64,000 nt of DNA from Microbacterium sp. zg-B185 (GTDB lineage: Bacteria > Actinomycetota > Actinomycetes > Actinomycetales > Microbacteriaceae): NCBI RefSeq assembly GCF_030246885.1, contig NZ_CP126739.1, positions 2,418,001-2,482,000 of the forward strand, written 5' to 3'. Of this stretch, positions 18,050 to 27,622 are shown in pieces. The notes below the pieces were generated by a model. The model saw only the letters and a program-made list of their open reading frames with translations, was not told the DNA's origin and did no database searches. The stretch's first letter is position 1. Every line of letters begins with the position of its first letter. A program made the position numbers and the translations under genes.

Positions 18050-18358
18050 CTAGCCGGGAACGATGGAGGCCAGACCGAACCCGAGGCTGAGCACGCCCAT
18101 GACCAGCAGTGCTCCGAGGACGCTGGCGGCCACCCGCTCGGTGAAACCCTGGGAGCGGCCGAACCAGAGTTGAATGGCGAACGCCACCACCAGGCATCAG
18201 CCCAGGCCGACGGTCAGCCACGCCGCCCGCCACTCCTCGGCGACGAACACGCCGATGGCGATGCCCACGAGAGCGGCGATCACCCACACGGCGATCACGC
18301 CGCCGAAGGTGCGACGGGGAGCCAGTTCCGGAGTGGTCACCTCTTCATTGTCGCTCAT
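18050..18358 (-). pseudogene. Small multi-pass membrane protein interrupted by an in-frame TGA
   Basis: Starting at ATG 18358 ([16 protein letters not shown]) the frame encodes one membrane helix ([20 protein letters not shown]) and the start of a second, then reaches TGA at 18197-18199 after 53 residues. The same frame then continues without a stop for 48 codons ([14 protein letters not shown], then [20 protein letters not shown]) to TAG at 18050. The TGA falls in the middle of the second predicted helix, so the intact form would be a protein of about 102 residues with three helices. I read it as a nonsense mutation or base error. Restart at a GTG two codons after the stop is possible. Confidence 0.6.
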
Positions 18359-18487
18359 CTCGGTGCTCACAGCACGGCCTTGACAGGCTCTCGCCGGACA
18401 CCCGCTCAACCGGATGCGGGGGCGACGGCATCCGACGCCCCTAAACTGAGGAAACGGCGCGTCCCGTGCGCCGGGAGGACGGCTTTC

Positions 18488-19186
18488 TTGGCACAGCTTC
18501 TCGTTCTGAGCTCCGCCCACAGCGGCGGCCCCGTCCTGCCCTCGCTCGAGCTGTTGAGCCACCGCGTGCGGCAGATTCCGGCCGAGCCGGCCCAGCTGGT
18601 CAACGCACCTGCGGCCGACATCATCTTCGTCGACGCGCGGGTGGATCTGGTGGGCGCGAAATCGCTGTGCAAGATCCTGAACACCACCGGTCTGGATGCG
18701 CCGCTGCTGCTGGTCGTCACCGAGGGCGGCCTGACCGCCGTCTCCACCGACTGGGGTGTGGATGACGTCATCCTCGTGACCGCCGGCCCCGCCGAAGTGG
18801 ATGCGCGGGTGCGTCTGGCGATGGGGCGGATGACCAAGGATCAGGTCTCCACCCGGATCCAGACCTCCGGCATCTCCATCGACGAGTCCTCGTACTCCGC
18901 GAAGGTCCACGGCAAGCCGCTGGATCTGACCTACAAGGAGTTCCAGCTCCTGCACTTCTTCGCGACCCACCCCTCGCGCGTGTTCACCCGCGAACAGCTG
19001 CTGAGCGAAGTGTGGGGCTACGACTACTTCGGCGGCACCCGCACCGTCGACGTGCACGTCCGACGACTGCGGGCCAAGCTCGGAGATCTCGAGCAGCTGA
19101 TCGGCACAGTGCGCAACGTCGGATACCGCTTCAACGTGTACGAGGACGATCAGATCCCGGCACCGCGCGAGCACACCGGCGCGTAG
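18488..19186 (+). CDS. glnR: GlnR, OmpR-type orphan nitrogen regulator
   Basis: A global regulator of nitrogen assimilation (glnA, amtB, nir and others). The 232-residue protein has an atypical receiver: [18 protein letters not shown] and [17 protein letters not shown] are near-identical to the GlnR family, the phospho-Asp equivalent is Asp49 ([10 protein letters not shown]), and the other acidic-pocket residues are missing, fitting the known phosphorylation-independent dimer. The winged helix runs from [12 protein letters not shown] to [18 protein letters not shown] place the start at TTG 18488 with GGGAGG nine bases upstream. It lies directly before ppk. Confidence 0.93.
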   Translation: MAQLLVLSSAHSGGPVLPSLELLSHRVRQIPAEPAQLVNAPAADIIFVDARVDLVGAKSLCKILNTTGLDAPLLLVVTEGGLTAVSTDWGVDDVILVTAGPAEVDARVRLAMGRMTKDQVSTRIQTSGISIDESSYSAKVHGKPLDLTYKEFQLLHFFATHPSRVFTREQLLSEVWGYDYFGGTRTVDVHVRRLRAKLGDLEQLIGTVRNVGYRFNVYEDDQIPAPREHTGA

Positions 19187-19208
19187 CTCGGCGCCCGAGA
19201 GGGAACAC

Positions 19209-19226
19209 GTTCACACACTGGTCACC
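19209..19226 (+). promoter_or_regulatory. PHO box upstream of ppk
   Basis: Two repeats, GTTCACA at 19209 and GGTCACC at 19220, are spaced by exactly 11 bp and fit the GTTCACC consensus in 6/7 positions each. They lie 22 bp before the ppk start, so phosphate starvation via RegX3 would act directly on polyphosphate synthesis. Confidence 0.65.
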
Positions 19227-19247
19227 TCACCCTGCAATGATGAAGGG

Positions 19248-21413
19248 ATGATCGAACACGACGTGCTCGACGCCGGACTCGGCGACGCGGACGACGACGA
19301 CTTCGACCTCTCCGAGGTCTTCGACTCGCAGCTGCCCGACAACCGCTACCTCGACCGCGAACTGAGCTGGCTGGCCTTCAACCAGCGCGTGCTGGAACTG
19401 GCAGAAGACACCGCACTGCCGGTCCTGGAGCGCGCGAACTTCCTGGCCATCTTCGCCAGCAACCTCGACGAGTTCTTCATGGTGCGCGTGGCCGGCCTCA
19501 AGCGCCGCATCCTCACCGGACTGGCGGTGCCCACGAACGTCGGCCGTTCGCCGCAGGAGGTGCTCGCGGACATCTCGGCCGATGCCCACGCCCTGCAGCT
19601 GCGGCACGCCGACGTCTGGACCTCGCAGGTCCGCCCTGCGCTGGCCGAGGCGGGCATCGAGGTCATCTCGTGGAAGGGGCTCGAAGACGACGAACGCGCG
19701 CGTCTGTCGGACTACTTCCAGCGCCAGGTGTTCCCCGTGCTGATGCCGCTGGCGGTCGATCCTGCCCACCCGTTCCCGTACATCTCCGGTTTGTCGCTGA
19801 ACCTCGCCATTCGGATCCGCAACGCCCGGACCGGTCGGCAGGAGTTCGCAAGACTCAAGGTCCCGCCGATGCTCCCCCGTTTCGTGGATGTCTCGCGCCA
19901 CGGCGACACCGTGCGCTACCTGCCGCTCGAAGAGCTGATCGCCAACCATCTGGAGGATCTGTTCCCCGGGATGGAGATCCTCGACCACCACGCGTTCCGC
20001 CTCACCCGCAACGAGGATGTGGTCATCGAAGAGGACGAGACTGAGAACCTCATCCAGGCGCTGGAGGCGGAGCTGCTGCGCCGCCGGTTCGGGCCGCCGA
20101 TCCGCCTCGAAGTGGGCGACGACATGGACGAGCTGACCCTCGACCTGCTGATCAGCGAGTTGGACATCACCGAGCAGGAGGTCTACCGCCTGCCCGGACC
20201 GCTGGACCTGCGCGGGCTCTTCGACCTCTCCCGCATCGATCGCCCCGACCTGCACTACCCGCCGCACGTCCCGACCACGGCCGTGGCGTTCCAGCCCGCC
20301 GACCAGAACGGCCGCTCCGACATCTTCGCGGCCATCCGCCGCGCGGACGTCCTGGTGCACCACCCGTACGAATCGTTCGCGACGAGCGTGCAGGCGTTCC
20401 TGGAGCAGGCCGCGAAGGATCCCCATGTCCTGGCCATCAAGCAGACCCTCTACCGCACCTCCGGCGACAGCCCGATCGTGCAGGCGCTGATCGACGCCGC
20501 CGAATCGGGCAAGCAGGTGCTGGCCCTGGTGGAGGTCAAGGCGCGCTTCGACGAGGCGGCCAACATCGTGTGGGCCAGAAAGCTGGAGAAGGCCGGCGTC
20601 CACGTCGTCTATGGCCTGGTGGGTCTCAAGACGCACTGCAAACTCGCACTCGTCATCCGCGAGGAGGATGGGATGCTGCGCAGCTACAGCCACATCGGCA
20701 CGGGCAACTACAACCCGAAGACCAGCCGCATCTATGAGGACTTCGGCCTGTTCACCAAGGACGAGCAGGTCGGCCGGGACCTGACCCGCCTTTTCAACGA
20801 ACTGTCCGGGTATGCGATCGAGAAGAAGTTCAAGCGTCTTCTGGTCGCGCCGCTGCACCTGCGCAAGGGGCTGCTGCGACTGATCGAGAAGGAACGCCGC
20901 AACGCACTGGCCGGCAAGCCCTCCGGCATCCGGATCAAGGTCAACTCGATGGTGGACGAGCAGATCATCGATGCGCTGTACCGGGCCAGTCAGGCCGGCG
21001 TCGCCATCGACATCTGGGTGCGCGGCATCTGCTCGCTCAAGCCCGGCGTGGCCGGAATGAGTGAGACGATCCGGGTGCGCAGCATCCTGGGCCGCTATCT
21101 GGAGCATTCACGCCTATTCATGTTCGAGAACGCGGGCGATCCGCAGGTCTACATCGGCAGCGCGGACATGATGCACCGAAACCTCGATCGACGTGTCGAA
21201 GCACTCGTGCGCGTGGTCGCGCCCACGCACCTGAGGGAGCTGTCGGACCTGTTCGAGCTCGCCATGAGCGACAAGATCAGTTCGTGGTGGCTGGATACCG
21301 AGGGAGCGTGGACCCGGCACAGTCTGGACGACGAGGGGAAGCCCCTCGTGGACATTCAGGACCGCACCATGACCAACGTGCGCCGGCGCCGGCGGGCACG
21401 GGCGGCGCGATGA
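19248..21413 (+). CDS. ppk: Polyphosphate kinase 1
   Basis: Polymerises inorganic polyphosphate from ATP reversibly. The 721-residue protein has the N, H, C1 and C2 domains: [19 protein letters not shown] at the N-terminus, HHPYESF, the autophosphorylated His in [16 protein letters not shown], and the second conserved His in [20 protein letters not shown]. The C-terminal [11 protein letters not shown] segment is typical. An acidic N-terminal extension (about residues 1-25) precedes the domain. The stop overlaps the next start (ATGA), giving the ppk-mutT1 pair known from mycobacteria. Confidence 0.97.
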   Translation: MIEHDVLDAGLGDADDDDFDLSEVFDSQLPDNRYLDRELSWLAFNQRVLELAEDTALPVLERANFLAIFASNLDEFFMVRVAGLKRRILTGLAVPTNVGRSPQEVLADISADAHALQLRHADVWTSQVRPALAEAGIEVISWKGLEDDERARLSDYFQRQVFPVLMPLAVDPAHPFPYISGLSLNLAIRIRNARTGRQEFARLKVPPMLPRFVDVSRHGDTVRYLPLEELIANHLEDLFPGMEILDHHAFRLTRNEDVVIEEDETENLIQALEAELLRRRFGPPIRLEVGDDMDELTLDLLISELDITEQEVYRLPGPLDLRGLFDLSRIDRPDLHYPPHVPTTAVAFQPADQNGRSDIFAAIRRADVLVHHPYESFATSVQAFLEQAAKDPHVLAIKQTLYRTSGDSPIVQALIDAAESGKQVLALVEVKARFDEAANIVWARKLEKAGVHVVYGLVGLKTHCKLALVIREEDGMLRSYSHIGTGNYNPKTSRIYEDFGLFTKDEQVGRDLTRLFNELSGYAIEKKFKRLLVAPLHLRKGLLRLIEKERRNALAGKPSGIRIKVNSMVDEQIIDALYRASQAGVAIDIWVRGICSLKPGVAGMSETIRVRSILGRYLEHSRLFMFENAGDPQVYIGSADMMHRNLDRRVEALVRVVAPTHLRELSDLFELAMSDKISSWWLDTEGAWTRHSLDDEGKPLVDIQDRTMTNVRRRRRARAAR

Positions 21414-22348
21414 CCGAAACCGCCGTCTACGCGGCGGGCGGCGTTCTGTGGCGCATCGTCGACGCGAAGCTCCTCGTGCTGCTCATCCACCGCACGCGCT
21501 ACCGGGACGTCAGCCTACCCAAGGGCAAGGTCGACCCCGGCGAGATGCTGGCCGAGACGGCGAGCCGGGAGATCTTCGAGGAGACCGGCATCCGGGCCGA
21601 TCTCGGCGTGCCGGTGGGTGTCTCGCGATATCGCATGCCGAACAGACGACAGAAGATCGTGCACTACTGGGCAGCCGAGGCGACCGAAGCGGCCATCCGC
21701 GCCTCCGCCTTCGTGCCGAACAAGGAGATCGCCGCGCTCGAGTGGGTGAGTCTCAAGAAGGCCTTCGGCCGTCTGAGCTATCCCGTGGACGTGGAGATCC
21801 TCGAGCATTTCGCGACCCTCGTCGACGAGGGTGTGCTGCGGACCTTCCCGATCATCGCGCTGCGCCACGCGAAGGCCGTGTCGCGGGAAGAGTGGGAGGG
21901 CGAGGACGCCGCCCGTCCGCTCTCCGGACGCGGGCGCGCTCAGGCCAAGACGATCGTCGGGCCGCTGCGGTCGTTCGGTGTGCGCAGGATCATCTCGAGT
22001 CCCGCCAAACGCTGCGTGAAAACGGTGGATCCCCTCTCCGCCGCCCTCGGCCGGAAGATCCATACGACAGCTCTGCTGAGCCAGGACGCGTGGGAAGAGG
22101 GTCGCTCCGACGCCCGCACCATCGTCGGCGAGCGCGTGCGGGCGCGAAAGCCCGCGGTGCTGTGCAGCCATGGGCCCGTGCTGCCGGAAATCCTGACCGA
22201 GATCGCCCTGGCCACCGGCACGCTGCGTGGATCGTATCTGGGCAGCGCCTCAGCGCTGGAGGCGGGCGGCTTCTCGGTCGTGCACCTGTCGGCGGACAAC
22301 CCGGGATCAGGCATCGTCGCGATCGAGACGCACGCTCCGAAGATCTGA
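21410..22348 (+). CDS. MutT1-like Nudix hydrolase fused to a SixA-type histidine phosphatase
   Basis: A two-domain protein of 312 residues. The Nudix box is complete from Gly39 to Ile61 (GX5EX7REUXEEXGU, with Glu45, Arg53-Glu54 and Glu57-Glu58). After about residue 145 a histidine-phosphatase domain follows, with [13 protein letters not shown] near its start and the second His in CSHGPVLPE. In mycobacteria this architecture (MutT1) cleaves 8-oxo-GTP to 8-oxo-GDP and also acts on dinucleoside polyphosphates. The start overlaps ppk by 4 bp. Confidence 0.92.
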   Translation: MTETAVYAAGGVLWRIVDAKLLVLLIHRTRYRDVSLPKGKVDPGEMLAETASREIFEETGIRADLGVPVGVSRYRMPNRRQKIVHYWAAEATEAAIRASAFVPNKEIAALEWVSLKKAFGRLSYPVDVEILEHFATLVDEGVLRTFPIIALRHAKAVSREEWEGEDAARPLSGRGRAQAKTIVGPLRSFGVRRIISSPAKRCVKTVDPLSAALGRKIHTTALLSQDAWEEGRSDARTIVGERVRARKPAVLCSHGPVLPEILTEIALATGTLRGSYLGSASALEAGGFSVVHLSADNPGSGIVAIETHAPKI

Positions 22349-22375
22349 CCGCGGATCTCGAGCTGACCTCGCCGC

Positions 22376-22393
22376 GTTCACCTTCTGTTCACC
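22376..22393 (+). promoter_or_regulatory. PHO box upstream of pstS (two perfect GTTCACC units)
   Basis: GTTCACC at 22376-22382 and again at 22387-22393 are two perfect copies of the PhoP/RegX3 half-site with the canonical 11-bp period, 87 bp before the pstS start. This is the best PHO box in the window. Confidence 0.85.
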
Positions 22394-22480
22394 GGGAGCG
22401 CGCACTCTCGTAAGCGTGGCTGTCTACGGTCAATCCGTGCCCCGCACCGGGCACGACCCGACAACCGTGAAGGATTCACA

Positions 22481-23593
22481 GTGAAGCTCTCCCGCATTGC
22501 CAAGATCGGCGCCATCGGCGCTGTCGCGGCCCTCGCCCTCACCGCCTGCGCTGCGAACGAGACGGGCGGCGGCGCGAACGTCGACCCATCCGCGCCCGCC
22601 GGTCTGTCCGGCGAACTCGCCGGCGCGGGTGCCTCGTCGCAGGAAGTCGCCGTGCAGGCGTGGACCGCAGGATTCCAGGGCGCAAACCCGGACGTGACCA
22701 TCAACTACGACCCGGCCGGTTCCGGCGCGGGCCGGGAGTCGTTCCAGGCCGGGGCGGTCGCCTTCGCCGGATCCGACCGCCCTTTCACGATCGAGGAGAT
22801 CGAGGCGGGCGCCTTCGACGGCTGCGTCGCGGACACCGACATCATCGAGCTGCCGACGTACATCTCGCCCATCGCCGTCATCTTCAACGTCGAGGGCGTC
22901 ACCGAGCTCAACCTCGACCCGGCGACCATCGCCGGCCTGTTCTCCGGCACGATCGCGAAGTGGAACGACCCGGCGATCGCCGCTCTGAACGAGGGCGTGA
23001 CGCTTCCCGACCTGGCCGTGACACCGGTGCACCGCGCGGACGACTCCGGCACCACCGAGAACTTCACGGACTACCTGTTCGCCACCGCCCCGGATGTCTG
23101 GACCTTCGAGCCCGACGGCGTGTGGCCGCTCTCCAGCGGCGAGGCCGCCCAGGGCACCTCCGGCGTCGTCTCGGCAGTTCAGGGCGGCAACGGCACCGTC
23201 GGCTACGCGGATGCCTCGCGTGCAGCCGAGCAGGGCCTTGCGACGGCGGCCGTCCAGGTCGGCGACGAATTCGTCACCTACTCCCCCGAAGCGGCCGCCG
23301 CGATCGTGGACGAGTCCCCCTTCGAAGAGGGCCGCACCGAAGGCGACCTGGCCATCGCGCTGGATCGCACCTCGGAGGCCGCCGGGGTCTACCCGATCGT
23401 TCTGATCAGCTACATGATCGCCTGCCAGGAGTACACCGACCCGGGCACCGCCGCGCTGGTGAAGGGCTTCCTCGAGTACGTCGCGAGCCCGGAGGGGCAG
23501 GAGACCGCAGCGGCGTCCGCCGGCAACGCCCCGATCTCGGAGGCGCTCACCGAGAAGGTCAACGCCGCGATCGACCTGATCGTCACCGAATAG
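22481..23593 (+). CDS. pstS: Phosphate ABC transporter substrate-binding lipoprotein PstS
   Basis: The high-affinity extracellular phosphate receptor. The protein (370 residues) starts at GTG with AAGGA six bases upstream. Its signal peptide ends in lipobox LTAC (Cys23). Phosphate-contacting segments are visible: GAGASSQEV, the PAGSGAGRESF loop, FAGSDRPF, and HRADDSGTTENFTDYL. It heads the pstSCAB operon, with a PHO box upstream. Confidence 0.96.
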   Translation: MKLSRIAKIGAIGAVAALALTACAANETGGGANVDPSAPAGLSGELAGAGASSQEVAVQAWTAGFQGANPDVTINYDPAGSGAGRESFQAGAVAFAGSDRPFTIEEIEAGAFDGCVADTDIIELPTYISPIAVIFNVEGVTELNLDPATIAGLFSGTIAKWNDPAIAALNEGVTLPDLAVTPVHRADDSGTTENFTDYLFATAPDVWTFEPDGVWPLSSGEAAQGTSGVVSAVQGGNGTVGYADASRAAEQGLATAAVQVGDEFVTYSPEAAAAIVDESPFEEGRTEGDLAIALDRTSEAAGVYPIVLISYMIACQEYTDPGTAALVKGFLEYVASPEGQETAAASAGNAPISEALTEKVNAAIDLIVTE

Positions 23594-23671
23594 TCGCTCG
23601 GTCCCGGTCCGCGCCGTGAGGCGTCGGGCCGGGAACCGGACCGAACCGAACCGAGAGCCAGACAGGAACTC

Positions 23672-24613
23672 ATGACCACCACCACCGCTCCGGCCGTCAA
23701 GGTCAAGCAGCGGCCCGGCGATCGCTGGTTCTCCGGAACGGCGCTGTTCGCCGGATCGATGATCCTGGTGATGCTGGCCGCCGTGGCGATCTTTCTGATC
23801 GTCCAGTCGATCCCTGGACTGACGGCCACGAGCGACACGGCATCCTTGCTCAGGGGCAATTTCTGGCAGTACGTCGGGCCGCTCGCGTTCGGCACGATCT
23901 GGGCGTCCCTGCTGGCCCTGCTGATGGCCGTGCCGCTGTCCGTGGCGGTCGCTCTGTTCATCTCGCACTACGCCCCCCGCCGACTCGCACAGGGCCTGGG
24001 CTACATCGTGGACCTGCTGGCTGCCGTCCCGTCGGTGGTGTTCGGCCTCTGGGGGATCATCGTCCTCGCGCCCGCCGTCCAGCCCGTGTTCGCCTGGCTC
24101 AACGACAACGCCGGATGGATCCCGTTCTTCGGCGGAACCGTCTCCAGTACCGGCCGCACCATCTTCACCGCCGCGATCGTGCTCGCGGTGATGGTCGTGC
24201 CGATCATCACCGCGATCTGCCGTGAGATCTTCCTGCAGACTCCGGTGCTGCACGAGGAGGCCGCGCTCGCCCTCGGCGCGACACGGTGGGAGATGGTCAA
24301 GATGGCGGTCTTCCCGTTCGGACGCAGCGGCATCGTCTCGGCATCGATGCTCGGCCTGGGCCGCGCGCTGGGCGAGACGATGGCCGTCGCCATGGTGCTC
24401 TCGGTGGCCAACATCGTCACGTTCCGGCTGTTCACCGCGGAGAACCCCGGAACGATCCCCGCCAACATCGCCCTGACCTTCCCCGAGGCCTACGGCACGA
24501 ACATCAACGTCCTCATCGCCACCGGCCTGATCCTGTTCGTCGTCACGTTCGCCGTCAATGCGCTCGCACGCTGGATCGTCAGCAGGCGCAAGGAATTCTC
24601 GGGAGCCAACTGA
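23672..24613 (+). CDS. pstC: Phosphate ABC transporter permease PstC
   Basis: One of two permeases of the Pst transporter, 313 residues with about six membrane helices. The cytoplasmic coupling motif is EEAALALGATRWEMVKMAVFP, the EAA loop that docks with PstB. A conserved AVPSVVFGLWGI helix and GRALGETMAVAMVLS follow. It starts 78 bp after pstS with CAGGA upstream of the ATG. Confidence 0.95.
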   Translation: MTTTTAPAVKVKQRPGDRWFSGTALFAGSMILVMLAAVAIFLIVQSIPGLTATSDTASLLRGNFWQYVGPLAFGTIWASLLALLMAVPLSVAVALFISHYAPRRLAQGLGYIVDLLAAVPSVVFGLWGIIVLAPAVQPVFAWLNDNAGWIPFFGGTVSSTGRTIFTAAIVLAVMVVPIITAICREIFLQTPVLHEEAALALGATRWEMVKMAVFPFGRSGIVSASMLGLGRALGETMAVAMVLSVANIVTFRLFTAENPGTIPANIALTFPEAYGTNINVLIATGLILFVVTFAVNALARWIVSRRKEFSGAN

Positions 24614-24614
24614 C

Positions 24615-25724
24615 ATGACTGTGACCACCGCTCCCCCCGCTCCCCCCCTCGCGCCCGAGATCGGGGCGCAACCGCTGCGCCTGACCAACGGCCACCTTCC
24701 CCGCTGGGCGCCGTGGGCGATCCTGGTCGGCACCATCACACTCAGCCTGCTGGCGTTCGCCGTCATCGCGTTGGCAGCACAGTCGGACATCAACTTCGCC
24801 GGAGCGGCGATCGTCGCCGTGCTGGCGTACCTGGTGTTCATCGTGGTCATCTCCTCACTGGTGGAAGGGCGGCGCAAAGGGATCGACCGCCTCGTGACCG
24901 GAGTCGTGTCGGCCGCCTTCCTGCTGGCCATGGTGCCGCTGGTGTCGGTCGCGTGGACCGTGGTGGCCAACGGCGTGGCGGGGCTGTCGGCGGAGTTCCT
25001 CTCCAACTCGATGCGCAATGTCGTCGGCGAAGGCGGCGGGGCCCTGCACGCCGTGGTCGGCACCCTGCTGATCACCCTCGCCGCTGCCGTCATCTCCATC
25101 CCGATCGGCCTGTTCACCGCGATCTACCTGGTCGAGTACGGGCAGGACCGCAAGCTGGCGCGTGGCATCACCTTCCTCGTCGACGTGATGACCGGGATTC
25201 CCTCCATCGTGGCCGGGCTGTTCGCGTACGCCGTGTTCGCCATCTTCTTCGGACCCGGCATCCGGCTGGGGATCATGGGTTCGGTCGCGCTGGCCGTTCT
25301 GATGATCCCGGTGGTCGTCCGCTCCAGCGAGGAGATGCTCCGCCTGGTGCCGAACGAGCTGCGCGAGGCGGCGTACGCGCTCGGTGTGCCGAAGTGGCTC
25401 ACGATCGTGAAGGTCGTGCTGCCGACCTCGATCGCCGGGATCACCACCGGCATCATGCTGTCCATCTCGCGTGTCATCGGTGAGACGGCGCCCCTGCTGA
25501 TCACGGCCGGGGTGACTGCGTCGATGAACTACGACCTCTTCTCGGGCCGCATGATGACGCTGCCCGTCTTCGCCTACTCCCAGTACATGAACCAGGGCAT
25601 CCCGGCGCAGGCCTACATCGACCGCGCGTGGGCGGCGGCGTTCATCCTCATCGTCATCGTCATGGTCCTCAACCTGGTCGCGCGCCTGATCGCCAAGGTG
25701 TTCGCCCCCAAGACCGGCCGCTGA
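24615..25724 (+). CDS. pstA: Phosphate ABC transporter permease PstA
   Basis: Second permease of the Pst system, 369 residues, longer than the E. coli protein because of an N-terminal Pro-rich tail (TTAPPAPPLAPE) and two extra helices. The core includes TGIPSIVAGLFAYAVF, the EAA loop REAAYALGVPKWLTIVKVVLP and SRVIGETAPLL. The ATG lies one base after the pstC stop, so the two subunits are translated together. Confidence 0.95.
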   Translation: MTVTTAPPAPPLAPEIGAQPLRLTNGHLPRWAPWAILVGTITLSLLAFAVIALAAQSDINFAGAAIVAVLAYLVFIVVISSLVEGRRKGIDRLVTGVVSAAFLLAMVPLVSVAWTVVANGVAGLSAEFLSNSMRNVVGEGGGALHAVVGTLLITLAAAVISIPIGLFTAIYLVEYGQDRKLARGITFLVDVMTGIPSIVAGLFAYAVFAIFFGPGIRLGIMGSVALAVLMIPVVVRSSEEMLRLVPNELREAAYALGVPKWLTIVKVVLPTSIAGITTGIMLSISRVIGETAPLLITAGVTASMNYDLFSGRMMTLPVFAYSQYMNQGIPAQAYIDRAWAAAFILIVIVMVLNLVARLIAKVFAPKTGR

Positions 25725-25742
25725 GCCGGCAGAAGGAATCTC

Positions 25743-26522
25743 GTGTCCAAGAGCATCGAAGTCAACGACCTCAACGTCTACTACGGCGACTTCCTCGCCG
25801 TGGAGGGCGTCTCCCTGCAGATCGAGCCGCGCAGCGTCACCGCCTTCATCGGCCCCTCCGGCTGCGGCAAGTCCACGTTCCTGCGCACGCTCAACCGCAT
25901 GCACGAAGTCATCCCCGGCGCCCGCGTGGAGGGCGAGGTGCTGCTGGACGGCGACGACCTGTATGCCGCGAGCGTGGACCCCGTGCTGGTGCGCCGTCAG
26001 GTGGGCATGGTCTTCCAGCGCCCCAACCCGTTCCCGACGATGTCGATCAAGGAGAACGTCCTGGCGGGGGTGAAGCTGAACAACAAGCGCATCTCGAAGT
26101 CGGACGCCGACGATCTCGTGGAGAGGTCCCTGACCGGCGCGAACCTGTGGAACGAGGTCAAGGACCGCCTGGACAAGCCCGGCTCGAGCCTGTCCGGCGG
26201 GCAGCAGCAGCGGCTGTGCATCGCCCGCGCGATCGCGGTCTCACCGCAGGTGCTGCTGATGGACGAGCCGTGCTCTGCGCTGGATCCCATCTCCACGTAC
26301 GCGATCGAAGAGCTGATCGGCAAGCTGAAGAACGACTACACGATCGTGATCGTCACGCACAACATGCAGCAGGCCTCGCGCGTCTCGGACCGGACCGCCT
26401 TCTTCAACATCGCCGGCACCGGCAAGCCGGGCAAGCTGATCGAATACGGCGACACCCGCACGATCTTCACCCACCCCAGCGTGCAGGCGACAGAGGACTA
26501 CGTCTCCGGACGGTTCGGCTAG
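25743..26522 (+). CDS. pstB: Phosphate ABC transporter ATPase PstB
   Basis: The ATPase energising phosphate import. Its 259 residues carry Walker [11 protein letters not shown]-loop [13 protein letters not shown], signature [15 protein letters not shown], Walker [14 protein letters not shown] and the switch His in [13 protein letters not shown]. These are typical PstB sequences. GTG start 18 bp after pstA with AAGGA upstream; last gene of the pst operon and convergent with pabC. Confidence 0.97.
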   Translation: MSKSIEVNDLNVYYGDFLAVEGVSLQIEPRSVTAFIGPSGCGKSTFLRTLNRMHEVIPGARVEGEVLLDGDDLYAASVDPVLVRRQVGMVFQRPNPFPTMSIKENVLAGVKLNNKRISKSDADDLVERSLTGANLWNEVKDRLDKPGSSLSGGQQQRLCIARAIAVSPQVLLMDEPCSALDPISTYAIEELIGKLKNDYTIVIVTHNMQQASRVSDRTAFFNIAGTGKPGKLIEYGDTRTIFTHPSVQATEDYVSGRFG

Positions 26523-26541
26523 AGCGCGCGCACCGCCGGGT

Positions 26542-27426
26542 TCAGTCGCGCGGGCTGAGCAGGTACTGGTTCAGCCGCGCCGTGAACTCCGCGTCCAGCG
26601 GGATCGGCGCGCCGTCGATCTCGGTGATCGGGGCGGCCAGGCGCACCGAGGACACCAACCACGCGGCATCCGCCTGCGGCAGCTCGTCGGTCGGGATGCC
26701 GCGATACTGCGTGGCCAGTCCCTGCTGCTCGAGCCAGGCGAACACGCTCAGCTGGGTCGTGCCGTGCAGGATGCCGCCACTGGGCGCCGGCGTGAGGTAC
26801 ACGTCGCCGACCCGCAGGATCAGCGACGCGGTCGGCGCCTCGAAGACGATGCCGTCGGTGGAGACGAAGATCGCATCGTCGGCTCCGCGGCGCTTGGCCT
26901 CGCGGATCGCAGCCATGTTCACCGCGTACGAGAGCGTCTTCGCGCCGAGGAGGAGCCAGGGCGCGCGCGCCGGAACCGCGCTGTCGTAGCCGCGCTCGAG
27001 CGTGACCACCCGGACACCGCGGACGCGGACCGCGGTGAAGTCGGGGGCGGGGTTCGCGGTGATCCAGGCGGTGGGGGCCGGCCCGTGGTCCACGCCGCGG
27101 CTGAGGATGAGCTTGATCACGCTCTCGCCCGGCCCGCAATGGGCGGCGGCCAGTGCGGTGGCCGCTCGCCACTGCTCCAGATTCGGTACGGGCAGGTCGC
27201 AGATCTCGGCGGAATGCGCGAGGCGGTCCAGGTGCGCCTGCACCTCTTGCGCGTGCCCGTCCACGACGCCGACGGACTCGAAGATGCCGTCGCCGCGCTG
27301 CGTGCTCAGTTCTCCGACGCTGAGCGCGGGCGCCGCCGGATCGACCTCGGCGAAGGTCGAGGTGAAGTCGGCTCGCGGGTCATCGGGTGACGCCGGATCG
27401 ATGATGAGGGCGTATCGCGAAACCAT
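26542..27426 (-). CDS. pabC: Class IV aminotransferase, probable 4-amino-4-deoxychorismate lyase
   Basis: A PLP-dependent fold-IV enzyme of 294 residues. The PLP Lys is Lys163 in LLGAKTLSYAVNM, and the phosphate-binding GILHGTTQLSVF loop follows. The N-terminal GDGIFESVGVVDG and the ESVIKLILSRG strand are typical of PabC, which releases p-aminobenzoate for folate synthesis. Branched-chain or D-amino-acid aminotransferase activity cannot be excluded by sequence alone. Its leader overlaps the structured element at 27481-27597. Confidence 0.82.
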   Translation of the reverse strand: MVSRYALIIDPASPDDPRADFTSTFAEVDPAAPALSVGELSTQRGDGIFESVGVVDGHAQEVQAHLDRLAHSAEICDLPVPNLEQWRAATALAAAHCGPGESVIKLILSRGVDHGPAPTAWITANPAPDFTAVRVRGVRVVTLERGYDSAVPARAPWLLLGAKTLSYAVNMAAIREAKRRGADDAIFVSTDGIVFEAPTASLILRVGDVYLTPAPSGGILHGTTQLSVFAWLEQQGLATQYRGIPTDELPQADAAWLVSSVRLAAPITEIDGAPIPLDAEFTARLNQYLLSPRD

Positions 27427-27480
27427 GGTCCGAGCCTAGCGAGGACGCTCCACGGGGAATGCCCATGCCGCAGGCTCGGT

Positions 27481-27597
27481 TACACTGAGACAGCCGGGCC
27501 GCAGTAACCCCGGGCTCCATCTTCTGCCGCTCCGAGCGGCCTCGCGCCGAGAGGCGTTCTGCGGCCCGGCACCTCATTTCCCCCGGTGGGGCTTTCC
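27481..27597. other. Structured intergenic element (possible ncRNA or leader), family not recognised
   Basis: A 12-bp perfect inverted repeat, GCCGGGCCGCAG (27493-27504) and CTGCGGCCCGGC (27559-27570), encloses two smaller hairpins: GCCGC-TCCGA-GCGGC and CGCC-GAGA-GGCG with a GNRA tetraloop. A -10-like TACACT at 27481-27486 sits correctly for a plus-strand start near 27493. A short CCCC-GGT-GGGG hairpin followed by CTTTCC (27581-27597) could terminate it. On the minus strand the same sequence would be the 5' leader of pabC. I could not match it to a known RNA. Confidence 0.45.
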
Positions 27598-27622
27598 GCG
27601 CGCAGTCGCCGGCGCTCCCGCC

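Noticed and set aside
18197..18199. TGA as a selenocysteine codon
   Set aside because: The protein is a plain membrane protein with no redox motif, and no SECIS-like structure or Sec machinery is seen.
19227..21107. Long open frame opposite ppk
   Set aside because: An antisense shadow of ppk caused by GC-rich third positions; ppk has full family motifs, the opposite frame has none.
22430..25117. Very long minus frame opposite pstS, pstC and pstA
   Set aside because: It is antisense to three well-supported genes and has a low-complexity Arg/Asp/Gly composition.
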